A program made the position numbers and the translations under genes. From positions 1-64,000 of the forward strand of contig JAABLG010000011.1 in NCBI GenBank assembly GCA_010604095.1: a DNA stretch of 64,000 bases, in the 5' to 3' direction. This stretch comes from Streptococcus vestibularis (GTDB lineage: Bacteria; Bacillota; Bacilli; Lactobacillales; Streptococcaceae). Shown piece after piece: positions 25,747 to 35,820 of this stretch (its first letter is position 1; the number at the start of each line of letters is the position of its first letter). Below the pieces are notes generated by a model. The model was given only the letters and a program-made list of their open reading frames with translations, was not told where the DNA came from and did not search any database.

Positions 25747-26997
25747 ATGAAATTTGTTGGACTTGTTGGAGCAAATTATGATCAATCATACAACCGTAAA
25801 TTGCTCGAATTTATCAGAAGACATTTTAAAATTAAATTTGAACTTGAAGTCTTGGAAATTGACGAAGTGCCTATGTTTAACCAAGACGAAAAATGGGACG
25901 AAAGCTTCCAACTTCGCTTGCTTAACAACAAGATTACACGCGCTGATGGGGTCATCATTGCAACTCCCGAACACAACCACACCATTTCTGCAGCGCTTAA
26001 ATCTGTTTTAGAGTGGCTCTCATTCGAAGTGCACCCATTTGAAAACAAACCTGTCATGATTGTTGGGGCATCTTACTACGACCAAGGAACTTCACGCGCC
26101 CAAGTACATTTGCGTAAAATCCTTGAAGCACCTGGTGTTAACGCCTATACACTTCCAGGTAATGAATTCTTGCTCGGTAAGGCCAAAGAAGCTTTCGACC
26201 TTGATGGTAACATCACAAATGAAGGTACTGTTAACTTCCTTGAACAATGCTTAGACAATTTTGTCCAATATGTAGGAGTGGTTTCTAAATTGAAAAAACC
26301 AAAACCAATTGAACCAGAAGACTTAGATTGTAACAACCCAATCGCTACAACTGTTACCGAGGTTGATCCTGACGATCCAGAATGGGTAGAAAAAGTAGCT
26401 GAAATCACTGGTGCAGTGTCTGGTGATACATATGTTAAACTAGATCACGGTATTTTGACAGTTAACCAAATTGACATGTTCCTCAAGGCTATGCCATTTG
26501 AATTAACTTATGCCGATGATAATAACCAATTCCTCTACTACAATAATGCCCATCAAGATCCTGATACCATGTTTGCCAAACGTGTGCCACCTCAATCAGG
26601 TAGCCGTATGTCAACAGTTCACGGTTCACTTCCACCAGCTCGTATGAAAAATGTGGAATGGGTTATCGGTACCCTTCGTAACGGCAACCAAGAATATGTG
26701 CGTACGATTGTCCCAGGCTCACCTGAAGGGGTTATCAACACACACAATTATCAGGCTATGTACTATGATGATGGTTCTTATGCAGGAATCAATGAAATCG
26801 TCTTTAACTTTAAACCATGGCTTGACTGGTATCTCGAAACAACTGGTCAACGCCTTGTCGGAGGAAGTGGTCCTTTTGCACCGGCTGCAGCTAGTCATGG
26901 CGGTAGCGACGCAACATCTGGAGCATCAGATGCCGGCGGTCACAGTGGCGATGCAGCTTCAGACGCAGATGCAACATCTGGAGCATCCTCACATTAA
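25747..26997 (+). CDS. FMN reductase fused to a PAS-like domain with an Ala/Ser/Gly-rich tail
   Basis: Residues 1-190 are paralogous to the preceding gene product, with the same flavin-binding motifs (GANYDQSYNRKL, TPEHNHTISAALK). After a Pro/acidic linker, residues 225-375 resemble the PAS-like module found with DUF438 proteins (LTYADDNNQFLYYNN, VWVIGTLRNGNQEYVRT-like segments). The last 40 residues are low complexity, rich in Ala, Ser, Gly, Asp and His, with the unit DATSGAS repeated. A redox or heme sensor-reductase is plausible but not established. Length 416 residues. Confidence 0.8.
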   Translation: MKFVGLVGANYDQSYNRKLLEFIRRHFKIKFELEVLEIDEVPMFNQDEKWDESFQLRLLNNKITRADGVIIATPEHNHTISAALKSVLEWLSFEVHPFENKPVMIVGASYYDQGTSRAQVHLRKILEAPGVNAYTLPGNEFLLGKAKEAFDLDGNITNEGTVNFLEQCLDNFVQYVGVVSKLKKPKPIEPEDLDCNNPIATTVTEVDPDDPEWVEKVAEITGAVSGDTYVKLDHGILTVNQIDMFLKAMPFELTYADDNNQFLYYNNAHQDPDTMFAKRVPPQSGSRMSTVHGSLPPARMKNVEWVIGTLRNGNQEYVRTIVPGSPEGVINTHNYQAMYYDDGSYAGINEIVFNFKPWLDWYLETTGQRLVGGSGPFAPAAASHGGSDATSGASDAGGHSGDAASDADATSGASSH

Positions 26998-27113
26998 GAC
27001 TTGGAAAAGTTGGGACAACTGTCCTGGCTTTTTTCATGGTCATCTTAGATTAACCTTCACCCAAGCATGTGTATCTACTCATGCTCCATGTCACACTACT
27101 TAGAGGTAAACTT

Positions 27114-27905
27114 ATGTCTCAATTCCAAGAAAAAGTTTTTGCTGCTTGCGCTAAAAAAGAAGCGCTCTTCAACGAAAGCCTTGGTCGCTATGCCTTGCGT
27201 TCGATGCTTGCAGGCGCTTATCTCACCATGTCAACTGCCGTAGGGATTATTGGTGCTGATATTATTGCTACAGGTATGCCAGCCCTTTCTCGCTTTGTAT
27301 TTGCCTTTATCTTTGCTATCGGATTGGTCTTCGTTCTCATTTTCAACGGAGAGTTAGCCACTTCAAACATGATGTTCCTTACTAGTGGTGCCTATTATGG
27401 CAAAATCAAATGGAGTAAGGTTTGTACCATCCTTCTCTATTGTACTTTCTTTAATTTTGTCGGAGCTCTTATCTTAGCTTGGTTTTTCAATCAATCCTTC
27501 TCTTTCCACCATTTGACAGACAAGAGCTTCCTAGTCACTGCTGTTTCCACTAAACTTGGAAAAACAGATTGGATGAACTTTACTGAAGGTATTACTGCTA
27601 ATATGTTCGTCAACCTTGCTATCTTGGGCTATATGCTCCTCAAAGAAGAGTCTGCCAAGATTTTCATTGCCCTATCAGCCATCTTTATGTTTGTCTTCTT
27701 GGTGAATGAACACTTGATTGCTAACTTTGCTTCCTTTATGTTGCTAGGCTTCAATGGTGTTCGTGATGCTGTGGACAATTTCACATTGGCAAATATTCTA
27801 CGTCAGTGGGTAGTCGTTTTCTTCGGTAACTGGATTGGCGGCGGTATTTTCATTGGTTTGGCATACTCTTGGCTCAATAAAACTAAGACACCTCACATTG
27901 ATTAG
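27114..27905 (+). CDS. Formate/nitrite transporter family (FocA/NirC-like) channel
   Basis: This is a 263-residue membrane protein with six hydrophobic helices, matching the pentameric FNT family that passes formate, nitrite or similar small anions. The start was placed at MSQFQEK after a GAGG site, not at the ATG 15 codons upstream. It lies about 120 bases after the reductase-PAS gene and 8 bases before an ECF-type S component. In a mixed-acid-fermenting Streptococcus formate is the likely substrate, but selectivity is not visible. Confidence 0.85.
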   Translation: MSQFQEKVFAACAKKEALFNESLGRYALRSMLAGAYLTMSTAVGIIGADIIATGMPALSRFVFAFIFAIGLVFVLIFNGELATSNMMFLTSGAYYGKIKWSKVCTILLYCTFFNFVGALILAWFFNQSFSFHHLTDKSFLVTAVSTKLGKTDWMNFTEGITANMFVNLAILGYMLLKEESAKIFIALSAIFMFVFLVNEHLIANFASFMLLGFNGVRDAVDNFTLANILRQWVVVFFGNWIGGGIFIGLAYSWLNKTKTPHID

Positions 27906-27913
27906 GAGGCCAC

Positions 27914-28474
27914 ATGCGTCAAAAAAGACTTATCAAAGAAACTATCCTGGCTATGCTGCTTTATTTTATTTGCTTAGCTATAGCTGTCGCCATTGATTTA
28001 ATATTTTTTAAAGTCAAAAACATGTATCACACACCTGCTATGGTGGCTATCTTTGCGGGATGGGTTTATTTAGGGCTTATTCGAAAGACCAAGCAATTTG
28101 GAGCTATTACCTGTCTAGGAATATTTATGTCTGTCTTCTTCTTTGCTTCTGGTCACTTTGTCCTTACCTTCCTTCCCAACCTTTTAGCTGGTCTAATCGC
28201 TGATTTTATTGCCAAGCAAGGTAATTATGAGAATGATAAATTTAATCTACTTTCCTACATGATATTCTCTCTGGGAAACTTGGCTCCCATTGTTACCATG
28301 TGGATAGCTCCTAAAGCCTATATTGCACAACTCCTTGCCAAGGGGAAAACACAGGATTATGTAGACCAAGTTATGGTCCCATTTACAACTAGCCATGTCT
28401 TAATTCTAATAGGTGGAACTCTCATGGCTGCTCTCATTGGAGGTTACATTGCTAAAAACTGGCTTAAAAAATAA
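27914..28474 (+). CDS. MptD/Trep_Strep family putative ECF transporter S component
   Basis: This is a 186-residue integral membrane protein with about five helices, of the TIGR02185 (Trep_Strep) family, treated as substrate-specific S components of ECF vitamin importers. No ATPase or T component lies nearby, so it would share a common ECF module encoded elsewhere. It follows the FNT gene by 8 bases, so the two are probably cotranscribed. Substrate unknown. Confidence 0.75.
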   Translation: MRQKRLIKETILAMLLYFICLAIAVAIDLIFFKVKNMYHTPAMVAIFAGWVYLGLIRKTKQFGAITCLGIFMSVFFFASGHFVLTFLPNLLAGLIADFIAKQGNYENDKFNLLSYMIFSLGNLAPIVTMWIAPKAYIAQLLAKGKTQDYVDQVMVPFTTSHVLILIGGTLMAALIGGYIAKNWLKK

Positions 28475-28588
28475 TAACCACCTACGTTCCTAACAGAGAG
28501 TACAAGACAAACACGCTTTTCTTATGTTATAATGAGAAAGAATATAGTCTTTTTCTGCTTTGTTAGAAAGGACCTAAAGGGAGACCTA

Positions 28589-29614
28589 ATGATGAAAAAA
28601 CAAAAAATCGCTGTCTTGGGCCCTGGTTCTTGGGGAACTGCCCTTGCTCAGGTACTCAATGACAACGGACACGAGGTTCGTATTTGGGGAAATATCCCTG
28701 AACAAATTGATGAAATTAACGAGAAACATACCAATACCCGTTATTTCAAAGATGTGGTTTTGGATGAAAACATTAAAGCCTACAAAGAACTTTCCCAAGC
28801 TTTAGATGGAGTTAATGCTATTCTCTTCGTTGTTCCAACCAAGGTTACTCGTTTGGTAGCCAAACAAGTTGCCGAACTTTTGGACCATGAAGTTGTTATC
28901 ATGCATGCTTCAAAAGGATTGGAGCCAGGAACACACGAACGCCTCTCAACTATCCTTGAGGAAGAGATTCCTGCAGAACTTCGCAGTGACATTGTTGTCG
29001 TATCCGGTCCAAGCCATGCTGAAGAAACTATCGTTCGCGATATCACCTTAATTACAGCGGCCTCAAAAGATCTTGAGACTGCACGCTATGTTCAAGGTAT
29101 GTTCAGTAATAACTACTTCCGCCTTTACACCAATTCAGATGTTATTGGTGTTGAAACAGCTGGGGCACTTAAAAACATTATTGCCGTCGGTGCCGGCGCC
29201 CTTCATGGTATGGGCTATGGAGATAATGCTAAGGCAGCCGTTATTACTCGCGGTCTCGCAGAAATCACTCGTTTGGGTGTAAAACTTGGTGCTGACCCTT
29301 TGACTTACAGCGGTCTTTCTGGGGTTGGTGATCTTATTGTTACAGGGACTTCTATTCATTCACGTAACTGGCGTGCTGGTGATGCACTCGGTCGTGGCGA
29401 AAAACTGGAAGACATTGAACGTAACATGGGTATGGTAATTGAGGGAATTTCAACTACTAAGGTTGCCTACGAAATCGCTCAAGAACTCAATGTCTATATG
29501 CCAATTACAACAGCAATCTACAAATCCATCTATGAGGGTGCTGACATCAAGGAATCTATTCTCAATATGATGTCCAATGAATTGCGCTCTGAAAATGAAT
29601 GGGATAAAAAATAA
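28589..29614 (+). CDS. gpsA: Glycerol-3-phosphate dehydrogenase (NAD(P)+)
   Basis: This enzyme makes sn-glycerol-3-phosphate from dihydroxyacetone phosphate for phospholipid synthesis. The 341 residues begin with the Rossmann motif [13 protein letters not shown] and include the catalytic Lys in [14 protein letters not shown] used the ATG at 28589 preceded by AGGGAG rather than the upstream ATG, giving the family length. galU follows 18 bases downstream, a common streptococcal pairing. Confidence 0.97.
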   Translation: MMKKQKIAVLGPGSWGTALAQVLNDNGHEVRIWGNIPEQIDEINEKHTNTRYFKDVVLDENIKAYKELSQALDGVNAILFVVPTKVTRLVAKQVAELLDHEVVIMHASKGLEPGTHERLSTILEEEIPAELRSDIVVVSGPSHAEETIVRDITLITAASKDLETARYVQGMFSNNYFRLYTNSDVIGVETAGALKNIIAVGAGALHGMGYGDNAKAAVITRGLAEITRLGVKLGADPLTYSGLSGVGDLIVTGTSIHSRNWRAGDALGRGEKLEDIERNMGMVIEGISTTKVAYEIAQELNVYMPITTAIYKSIYEGADIKESILNMMSNELRSENEWDKK

Positions 29615-29632
29615 ATAATCTAAGGAGTTCTC

Positions 29633-30547
29633 ATGAAGAATCAAAAAGTCAAAAAAGCTGTCATCCCTGCTGCAGGACTTGGTACACGCTTTTTGCCAGC
29701 TACAAAGGCCTTGGCCAAAGAAATGTTACCAATCGTTGATAAACCAACTATCCAATTTATCGTTGAAGAAGCTCTCAAATCAGGCATCGAAGATATCTTG
29801 GTCGTGACTGGTAAGTCAAAACGATCTATCGAAGACCATTTTGACTCAAACTTTGAGTTGGAATACAACTTAGAACAAAAAGGTAAGACAGACCTGCTAA
29901 AATTGGTTAATGATACTACTGCTATCAACCTCCATTTTATCCGTCAAAGTCACCCACGTGGTCTCGGAGATGCTGTACTTCAAGCCAAAGCTTTTGTCGG
30001 TAACGAACCATTTGTTGTTATGCTTGGTGACGACCTCATGGATATTACCGATGACAATGCGGTTCCATTAACCAAACAACTTATTGATGATTATGAGGAA
30101 ACACACGCTTCTACTATTGCGGTTATGCCTGTACCACACGAAGATGTTTCAGCTTACGGTGTTATCGCCCCTCATGGTGAAGGTCACAATGGCCGTTATA
30201 GCGTGGAAACTTTCGTTGAAAAGCCAAACCCAGAAGATGCTCCAAGTGACCTTGCTATCATCGGACGTTACCTTCTGACACCTGAGATTTTTGGAATTTT
30301 GGAAACACAAGAACCAGGTGCAGGTAATGAGATCCAATTGACTGATGCTATTGATAAACTCAATAAAACGCAACGTGTCTTTGCTCGCGAATTTACAGGT
30401 AAACGTTACGATGTAGGAGATAAATTTGGTTTCATGAAAACCTCTATTGACTACGCCCTCCAACACCCTCAAGTTAAGGAAGACCTTAAAAAATATCTTA
30501 TTGACTTGGGACACAAACTCGAAGGCAAACCTAAGCAAAAAGACTAA
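29633..30547 (+). CDS. galU: UTP--glucose-1-phosphate uridylyltransferase
   Basis: This enzyme forms UDP-glucose for cell-surface polysaccharide, glycolipid and galactose metabolism. The 304-residue protein has the nucleotidyltransferase signature [20 protein letters not shown] at its N terminus, plus [11 protein letters not shown] and [10 protein letters not shown] motifs. It is second in the gpsA-galU operon, which ends at a perfect palindromic terminator. Confidence 0.98.
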   Translation: MKNQKVKKAVIPAAGLGTRFLPATKALAKEMLPIVDKPTIQFIVEEALKSGIEDILVVTGKSKRSIEDHFDSNFELEYNLEQKGKTDLLKLVNDTTAINLHFIRQSHPRGLGDAVLQAKAFVGNEPFVVMLGDDLMDITDDNAVPLTKQLIDDYEETHASTIAVMPVPHEDVSAYGVIAPHGEGHNGRYSVETFVEKPNPEDAPSDLAIIGRYLLTPEIFGILETQEPGAGNEIQLTDAIDKLNKTQRVFAREFTGKRYDVGDKFGFMKTSIDYALQHPQVKEDLKKYLIDLGHKLEGKPKQKD

Positions 30548-30551
30548 TATA

Positions 30552-30580
30552 AAATCCATCGAAAAATTTTCGATGGATTT
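30552..30580. terminator. Bidirectional terminator between galU and the rhomboid gene
   Basis: An almost perfect palindrome (AAATCCATCGAAAA / TTTTCGATGGATTT) with A and T runs on either side serves the converging galU and rhomboid units. Confidence 0.85.
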
Positions 30581-30590
30581 TTCATATTAT

Positions 30591-31265
30591 CTAAAGATAG
30601 GTAAAACCTAAAATAGTCACTAAAAGAATAATATAAGTTAAAAATGCTGTCAGGCGCCAACCTCTACTAAAAAGTCGACTTTCAACCTTATTAGCCAAAA
30701 AAATAGCTGCTAGAGCACCTCCAACCAAGCCTCCTAGGTGACCAGTAATCCCAACACTAGGTGTGAAGAGATTGAAAATCAAATTGACGACAATTAAAGA
30801 TAGATAACTACGTCCCAACTGGTTAAGTAAGGGGCTATGACTATAATAACCAAGTATTACCACAGCTGCAAAAAGGCCAAACAAGGAGGTAGAGGCACCA
30901 GCTGCAATAACATTAGGCGTAAAAATCAAGGTGAAGGCATTCCCCATAACACCAGCTAACAGATAGAGCCCTAGGAAACGCAGAGTCCCAAAAATTTGCT
31001 CAGCCATTTTGCCAATAAAATAAAGGGTAAGCATATTAAATAAGAAATGCTCCAGACCGATATGTACAAAAATTGGTGTCACTAAACGCCAAAGGTCTAA
31101 GGGACTATATTGAACAAAAACACCATACATAGCCCCCATTTTAAAAAGACTAAGGGGTGCTGTCGCTTGAAAATCATTTAGAAGATATTGACACCCAAAA
31201 GTCAACGTCGTTAGCCCCAATAAAAGATAGGTAGCAGGGTGTCTCTTCCATTCATTTACTTGCAT
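30591..31265 (-). CDS. Rhomboid family intramembrane serine protease
   Basis: This 224-residue six-helix membrane protease has the catalytic Ser in the GASTSLFGL motif and the partner His in GITGHLGGLVGG. The Asn-rich helix (HFLFNMLTLYF) typical of rhomboids is also present. The gene overlaps the 5-formyltetrahydrofolate cyclo-ligase gene by 10 bases, so the two are cotranslated, a conserved streptococcal pair. Substrates are unknown. Confidence 0.92.
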   Translation of the reverse strand: MQVNEWKRHPATYLLLGLTTLTFGCQYLLNDFQATAPLSLFKMGAMYGVFVQYSPLDLWRLVTPIFVHIGLEHFLFNMLTLYFIGKMAEQIFGTLRFLGLYLLAGVMGNAFTLIFTPNVIAAGASTSLFGLFAAVVILGYYSHSPLLNQLGRSYLSLIVVNLIFNLFTPSVGITGHLGGLVGGALAAIFLANKVESRLFSRGWRLTAFLTYIILLVTILGFTYL

Positions 31266-31783
31266 GTGATAACCTCCCTAACGGCGACGTCATGGCTATC
31301 TGGGGTAAAATCCTTTTCCTGACAGGGATAAACCATGCTAACTGTCATCCCTTCAAAGTCAGACAAATAGCGGTCATAATAACCTGCTCCGTAACCAATG
31401 CGATAGCCTTCAGCATTGAAAACTACACCTGGCACATGAATCAAATCAATCTCTGATTTTTCCACAGCCAAATCAGACGCAGGTTCCATCAAGCCAAAAG
31501 AGGTTGCAACAAGATTATCTGGATCGTAATCGACAAAAATCATTCGACCTTGTTTATAGGTTTTTGGAACCACAAGACGCTTCCCATCCTTTAAAGCCTG
31601 ATTGATTAAAAGACTGGTGTCATATTCATGCGGGAAAGCCAAATAGGTAGCAATCACCTGAGCCTCTTTATAAGCAGGTAAGGTAATTAATTGCTCTAAA
31701 AGATATTGGTCTAACTTAGCCTTGGTCTCAGGTTCCTGTGAAGTCAACTGAGCCAAAACAGTTTTTCTAAGTTCATTTTTCAT
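31256..31783 (-). CDS. 5-formyltetrahydrofolate cyclo-ligase
   Basis: This 175-residue folate enzyme converts 5-formyl-THF to 5,10-methenyl-THF with ATP. The signature GYGAGYYDRYLSDF near residue 130 and the N-terminal basic ATP-contact segment (KNELRKTVLAQL) are present. It is the first gene of the pair with the rhomboid protease. Confidence 0.93.
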   Translation of the reverse strand: MKNELRKTVLAQLTSQEPETKAKLDQYLLEQLITLPAYKEAQVIATYLAFPHEYDTSLLINQALKDGKRLVVPKTYKQGRMIFVDYDPDNLVATSFGLMEPASDLAVEKSEIDLIHVPGVVFNAEGYRIGYGAGYYDRYLSDFEGMTVSMVYPCQEKDFTPDSHDVAVREVITCK

Positions 31784-31797
31784 AGGTTTATCATATC

Positions 31798-31833
31798 AAA
31801 AAAGCTACCAAAAGTCAGACCTGGTAGTTTTTC
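31798..31833 (-). terminator. Terminator after dapL
   Basis: AAGCTACCA/TGGTAGTTT stem with a T-run on the minus strand, between dapL and the cyclo-ligase gene. Confidence 0.65.
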
Positions 31834-31850
31834 AGCTTTGTAAAATGTCA

Positions 31851-32984
31851 CTAGGCTTCTGCCTTGTATTTAAGGAACTTACCGATTTCAGCTACCCCAA
31901 AAGCAAGGGCGTCCTCATTTGGACTCATCTTAGGATGGTGAAGGGCATATGGCGTATCAATCCCCAACCAGAACATGACACCTGGAACCTTACTAAGCAG
32001 ATAACCGAAATCTTCTCCAGTCATAGCTGGTAAACAATCAATCAAGTTAACAGCTGGACTGGCTTCAAAGAAGGTCATCAATTCTTTGGCCAAGGCTGGG
32101 TTGTTTTCCACAGGTAGATAACCACCCTGTTTCAATACAACATCCACTTCCATACCAAAGCTAGCTGCCACACCCTCTGCGATTTGGCTGACACGCTTTT
32201 GAATAAGACGACCCATTTCTAGCGTAAGCGTACGAATGGTTCCATAGACCTCTGCTGTTTCAGCGATGACATTGTTGGTCGTTCCTGCATGGAAAGAACC
32301 AAAGGTAACTACCCCACCCTGGATAGGGTCAACATTACGACTGACAATAGTTTGAACTTGGGTAATAAAGTAAGAAGCTGCTACAAGGGCATCATTAGCC
32401 TCATGTGGAAAGGCAGCGTGTCCTCCTTTGCCTTTGAAAGTAACAAGTACCTCACAAGTTCCTGCAAAAAGGGTATTCGTATTAGTCGCAATGTCGCCTA
32501 CTTTGAAATCTGGACGGACATGAAGTCCATAAAACTCATCTGGTAGCCAATCACCGAAGGCCCCGTCTTCATACATAAGCATACCACCAGCTTCATTTTC
32601 CTCAGCTGGCTGGAATAAGAAGAGCATATTATTTTTAGGTTGAACCTCAACCATTTGGTCAAGAAGTCCAAGCGCTGTCGTCATATGAATATCGTGACCA
32701 CAGGCATGCATACGACCCTCATGAGTAGATTTAAAGGGAAGACCTGTTTCCTCTTCAACCGGAAGAGCGTCAATGTCTGTACGCCAACCAATGGTTTTTT
32801 CAGGAGCATATCCATGGAGATAAACCAGAATACCTGTACGCCAAGTACGTTGCTCCACAAAGTCCTTTCCCTCAGTCATTTCAGCAATACGCTCTAAGAG
32901 ATAAGCCTGGGTTTTAAACTCTTCCAAACCAATTTCTGGAATTTGATGAAGGTCTCGTCTGATTTTGATTAAATCAAGTGTCAT
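31851..32984 (-). CDS. dapL: N-acetyldiaminopimelate deacetylase
   Basis: This is a 377-residue M20-family metallohydrolase. It releases acetate from N-acetyl-LL-diaminopimelate in the acetylase branch of lysine synthesis. The metal-binding [14 protein letters not shown] motif and the later acidic [10 protein letters not shown] segment are characteristic. It follows dapD (tetrahydrodipicolinate N-acetyltransferase) in the same direction, which supports the substrate assignment over generic amidohydrolases. Confidence 0.93.
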   Translation of the reverse strand: MTLDLIKIRRDLHQIPEIGLEEFKTQAYLLERIAEMTEGKDFVEQRTWRTGILVYLHGYAPEKTIGWRTDIDALPVEEETGLPFKSTHEGRMHACGHDIHMTTALGLLDQMVEVQPKNNMLFLFQPAEENEAGGMLMYEDGAFGDWLPDEFYGLHVRPDFKVGDIATNTNTLFAGTCEVLVTFKGKGGHAAFPHEANDALVAASYFITQVQTIVSRNVDPIQGGVVTFGSFHAGTTNNVIAETAEVYGTIRTLTLEMGRLIQKRVSQIAEGVAASFGMEVDVVLKQGGYLPVENNPALAKELMTFFEASPAVNLIDCLPAMTGEDFGYLLSKVPGVMFWLGIDTPYALHHPKMSPNEDALAFGVAEIGKFLKYKAEA

Positions 32985-33027
32985 TTTTATTTTCCTTTTT
33001 TGTCTTATTTAATAGAGAATCTAGAAA

Positions 33028-33047
33028 TAGAGGCCTTACGGCCTCTA
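33028..33047 (-). terminator. Hairpin between dapD and dapL
   Basis: A perfect 8-bp stem TAGAGGCC/GGCCTCTA with a 4-base loop lies after dapD. The downstream T-run is weak, so it may be only a partial terminator or attenuator of dapL. Confidence 0.55.
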
Positions 33048-33058
33048 CTATCAATATG

Positions 33059-33757
33059 TTATAAGTTACGCAAGGCGTCTTCAAGTGCTGTTTTTTGTTG
33101 TGTTTTTTCATCAATTTCCTTGATGATGCGAGCTGGAACACCAGCTACAACGACATTTTCAGGAACATCTTGAGTAACGATAGCTCCAGCGGCAACGACT
33201 GAACCATTACCAACTTGAACCCCTTCGATAACAACAGCATTGGCACCGACAAGAACGTTATCACCGATACGAACTGGATCTGCTGAAGCCGGTTCAATCA
33301 CACCAGCAAGGACCGCACCCGCACCGATGTGGCTGTTTTTACCAACAGTAGCACGACCACCAAGGATAGCCCCCATATCAATCATAGTACCAGCACCGAT
33401 TTCAGCACCGATGTTGATAACAGCCCCCATCATAACGACAGCATTATCTTCGATAGTTACTTGGTCACGGATAATAGCACCTGGTTCGATACGTGCATTA
33501 AGGTGACGTTTATCAAGCAATGGAACAGCTGAGTTACGGCCATCTTGTTCCACAACGTAGTCCTTGTTTTCAGTCAAGTTGGCAAGAAGTGGTTCGATAT
33601 CTTTCCAGTCTCCGAAAAGAACATTACCAAGCTTAGTGACAGAAGCTGGAACAGCAGTTGCCAATTCCCCTTCAAAGGTTACTTTAACATTCGTTTTCTT
33701 TTCTGCATTACCGATAAAAGCGATAATTTCTTGAGCAGACATTTTTTGTGCAGTCAT
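33059..33757 (-). CDS. dapD: 2,3,4,5-tetrahydropyridine-2,6-dicarboxylate N-acetyltransferase
   Basis: This 232-residue enzyme acetylates tetrahydrodipicolinate in the lysine pathway. The C-terminal half is a left-handed beta-helix made of hexapeptide repeats (I/V-G-x-x-A-x patterns such as [14 protein letters not shown]). The start at MTAQKMSAQ was chosen because GGAG lies 6 bases upstream. The alternative ATG four codons earlier overlaps that site. The gene is also called dapH. It is followed by dapL. Confidence 0.94.
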   Translation of the reverse strand: MTAQKMSAQEIIAFIGNAEKKTNVKVTFEGELATAVPASVTKLGNVLFGDWKDIEPLLANLTENKDYVVEQDGRNSAVPLLDKRHLNARIEPGAIIRDQVTIEDNAVVMMGAVINIGAEIGAGTMIDMGAILGGRATVGKNSHIGAGAVLAGVIEPASADPVRIGDNVLVGANAVVIEGVQVGNGSVVAAGAIVTQDVPENVVVAGVPARIIKEIDEKTQQKTALEDALRNL

Positions 33758-33842
33758 GAGATTCTCCATTCACATAAAGTTAGGGATTATTATACCAAAA
33801 ATTCTGATAATTGTCTTTGCTTTTGCCAAATAGAGTGTATTT

Positions 33843-34596
33843 TTATGTAAAACCTATCTTTAAAGCTTCTATATCCGTAATCACTCGGTTTGGCTTAATT
33901 AGGGAGTTCTCCAGTTCTCGGCGTGAATAAGGAAAGGTATTGAGCAAGATACCATTGATCCCAACTCCTTCAGCCACAGCAATATCAGTCGTCAAATCAT
34001 TTCCAACCATGACAGTCTCAGATGGCTTCAACTTATGATCAATCAAAACTTGCTTTATAAACTCTGGTTGAGGCTTACAGATACCCGCATCCGAAGACAA
34101 GTAAATGGCATCAAAATAAGCTCTTAACTCCATTAGGTCAATCCTCAGCGTTAGTAAAGGCTGCTTGAGCATTGGACAAGAGATAGAGACGACAGCCCTG
34201 CTCTTTTAGAAAGGCTAAAACTTCCTTAGTACGAGGATAAGCCATCAAGTATTTGCGAGATAAGATCCGAAAGACCATAGCTATCAGCTGCCCCCAGCCT
34301 TCTGGCTGATGAAGTCTACTAGACTGAAGACTAGCATCTTCATAAAGCTGGTTAAAAATGTGAGCTAGGTCAATTTCTGGATAAGCAACTCCTTTTGGAG
34401 CCACTAGGTCCTTGCGAGCCTGACCCACGCGCTTGGCATAAGCTTTTTTAAGAGCTTTCCCCTTATAATACGCCCCATAAGCTTGGTACAGTTGGGCTAG
34501 TTTATCCCATAACGTAGGGTCTTTCTCATCGGTTAATATATCAACCAAGGTTCCATAAAAATCAAAAATATAGTTCTTATAAACGTTATTATTCAT
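33843..34596 (-). pseudogene. HAD-family hydrolase, frameshifted
   Basis: Two adjacent frames together encode one HAD phosphatase. The N-terminal part (152 residues) has the DxD-type motif FDFYGTLVD. The C-terminal part has the motif III/IV region KPQPEFIK and MVGNDLTTDI. The join is at a doubled C on the plus strand (34143-34144): removing one base converts NAED-stop into NAEIDLMELRAYF. This looks like a one-base insertion that inactivates the gene, unless it is a sequencing error. Confidence 0.85.
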
Positions 34597-34706
34597 CGCT
34601 TCTACTCGTTACTAAACTTTTCTTCTTGATAATCCTCATCATACATCATTTAAGAAAACCAAACAAGCTTACCAAGATATTCTCCATCAAAAAAATCCCA
34701 ACGGCG

Positions 34707-35546
34707 TTAGGATTGCTTATCATTTTTGATACGACCAATCAGCAATTCTCCTGCAACCGTTAGCTGCCTAACTGAGGTCAAATCTAAAGTTTTTTTATCA
34801 ACATGGAAGAAAAGAGGGGTCATCTCAGCAAATGCTTGAATATGCTCTGCTGGCATAGACCAAGTCTTAGAAATCGTCACACGCTCCAAAAGCTCACAGG
34901 AGTCCTGAAAATGCTCCAGAACATCCTGGTTGGAATAAGCCTGCGCCTCTGGTAGTAATTGGCGAAACTCTTTAAGATGATCCTCATGAGGAATAACCTT
35001 GAAAATCAAGCCCTGATCAGTCAAAAGTCGTCCAAATTCTTGATAATTAGCTGGCGAAAAAATATCTAAGATCACATCGATACTGTGCTCACGCAAGGGC
35101 AGTTTAGCCAAATCACCAACGAACCAGGCCACGTTTTTCTGAGGATTTTGACGGGCCGCAAGAAGGATGGAGTCCTTAGATAAATCAAAGGCCATGAAAT
35201 CCTTGTCAAACTCTAAAGCCAACTGACGGCTATAATAGCCCTCACCACAGGCAACATCTAGAACATGCGAATATCTAGGAAGGTCACGCAAGCGCTCTGA
35301 AATCACCTCAAGGATAGGATCATAATAGCCCGCTGCCAGAATATGACTTCTATTTTCAAAAGAAGCCATATCATAGTGCTTATCTCCCTTATTCTGTCTC
35401 AAAAAATTAACAAAACCCTGCTTTGCGATATTAAAGGTATGCCTGGTCTGACAAACCAGACTAGACTGGTCCAAACGCATTGATGCCTGACAGATGGGAC
35501 ACGCAAAAAGACTCTCTTGATCTTTAAAAACACTAAATTTGGCCAT
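34707..35546 (-). CDS. 23S rRNA (guanine-N1)-methyltransferase, RlmA family
   Basis: This is a 279-residue SAM-dependent methyltransferase. An N-terminal zinc ribbon (CPICQASMRL ... CQTRH) and the SAM motif VLDVACGEGYYSRQL match RlmA(I)/RlmA(II)/TlrB enzymes. These methylate G745 or G748 in 23S rRNA. In Gram-positive bacteria G748 is usual. The start MAKFSVF follows a strong GAGGAG site. The SRP RNA gene lies just upstream in the same direction. Confidence 0.9.
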   Translation of the reverse strand: MAKFSVFKDQESLFACPICQASMRLDQSSLVCQTRHTFNIAKQGFVNFLRQNKGDKHYDMASFENRSHILAAGYYDPILEVISERLRDLPRYSHVLDVACGEGYYSRQLALEFDKDFMAFDLSKDSILLAARQNPQKNVAWFVGDLAKLPLREHSIDVILDIFSPANYQEFGRLLTDQGLIFKVIPHEDHLKEFRQLLPEAQAYSNQDVLEHFQDSCELLERVTISKTWSMPAEHIQAFAEMTPLFFHVDKKTLDLTSVRQLTVAGELLIGRIKNDKQS

Positions 35547-35563
35547 AAATCCTCCTCGACACC

Positions 35564-35643
35564 AAAAAAGAGCACACACCTGAAATCGCTTAGGGCTGCT
35601 GGATTCCTCCCCTGACCCGCTTCACGCACAGATGTTGCTCCGA
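35564..35643 (-). ncRNA. ffs: Small signal recognition particle RNA
   Basis: The minus strand contains the conserved domain IV core GGTCAGG-GGAGGAA-TCC-AGCAGCCC, which binds Ffh. It is flanked by complementary arms ending GAGC/GCTC and followed by TTTTTT. The size (about 80 nt) fits the short streptococcal SRP RNA. In many Gram-positive genomes it lies next to tadA. Here the bacteriocin island is between them. Ends are approximate. Confidence 0.9.
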
Positions 35644-35648
35644 ATGAT

Positions 35649-35676
35649 ATTATACCATAAATCGAAGTGATTGCAA
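35649..35676 (-). promoter_or_regulatory. ffs promoter
   Basis: TTGCAA (35671-35676) and TATAAT (35649-35654), 16 bp apart on the minus strand, place the start about 7 bases before the SRP RNA. Confidence 0.75.
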
Positions 35677-35772
35677 GTAGCGAACCCCCGATACTGTCAA
35701 TGAAACTTATCCTCCAAACCTCCCTACAAATAACTTCGGTCACTACCAACTTCTAACACCACAACTAAGGCC

Positions 35773-35820
35773 ATAGTGACATCTATGTCACTACTTTTTT
35801 ATTTCTCCACTATTTATAAT
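35773..35820 (+). promoter_or_regulatory. ComR box, T-tract and -10 upstream of the bacteriocin genes
   Basis: The perfect inverted repeat AGTGACAT-CT-ATGTCACT (35775-35792) contains GACA-N4-TGTC, the core of the salivarius-group ComR box. It is followed by a T-tract (CTTTTTTATTT) and TATAAT (35815-35820). No -35 element is seen. This order is that of the comS and comX promoters activated by ComR-ComS, and of ComR-controlled bacteriocin genes reported in S. salivarius. Confidence 0.8.

Noticed and set aside
35399-35749. 116-codon minus-strand frame over the SRP RNA and the rlmA start
   Set aside because: It overlaps the SRP RNA core and the rlmA N terminus in another frame and has no family resemblance.
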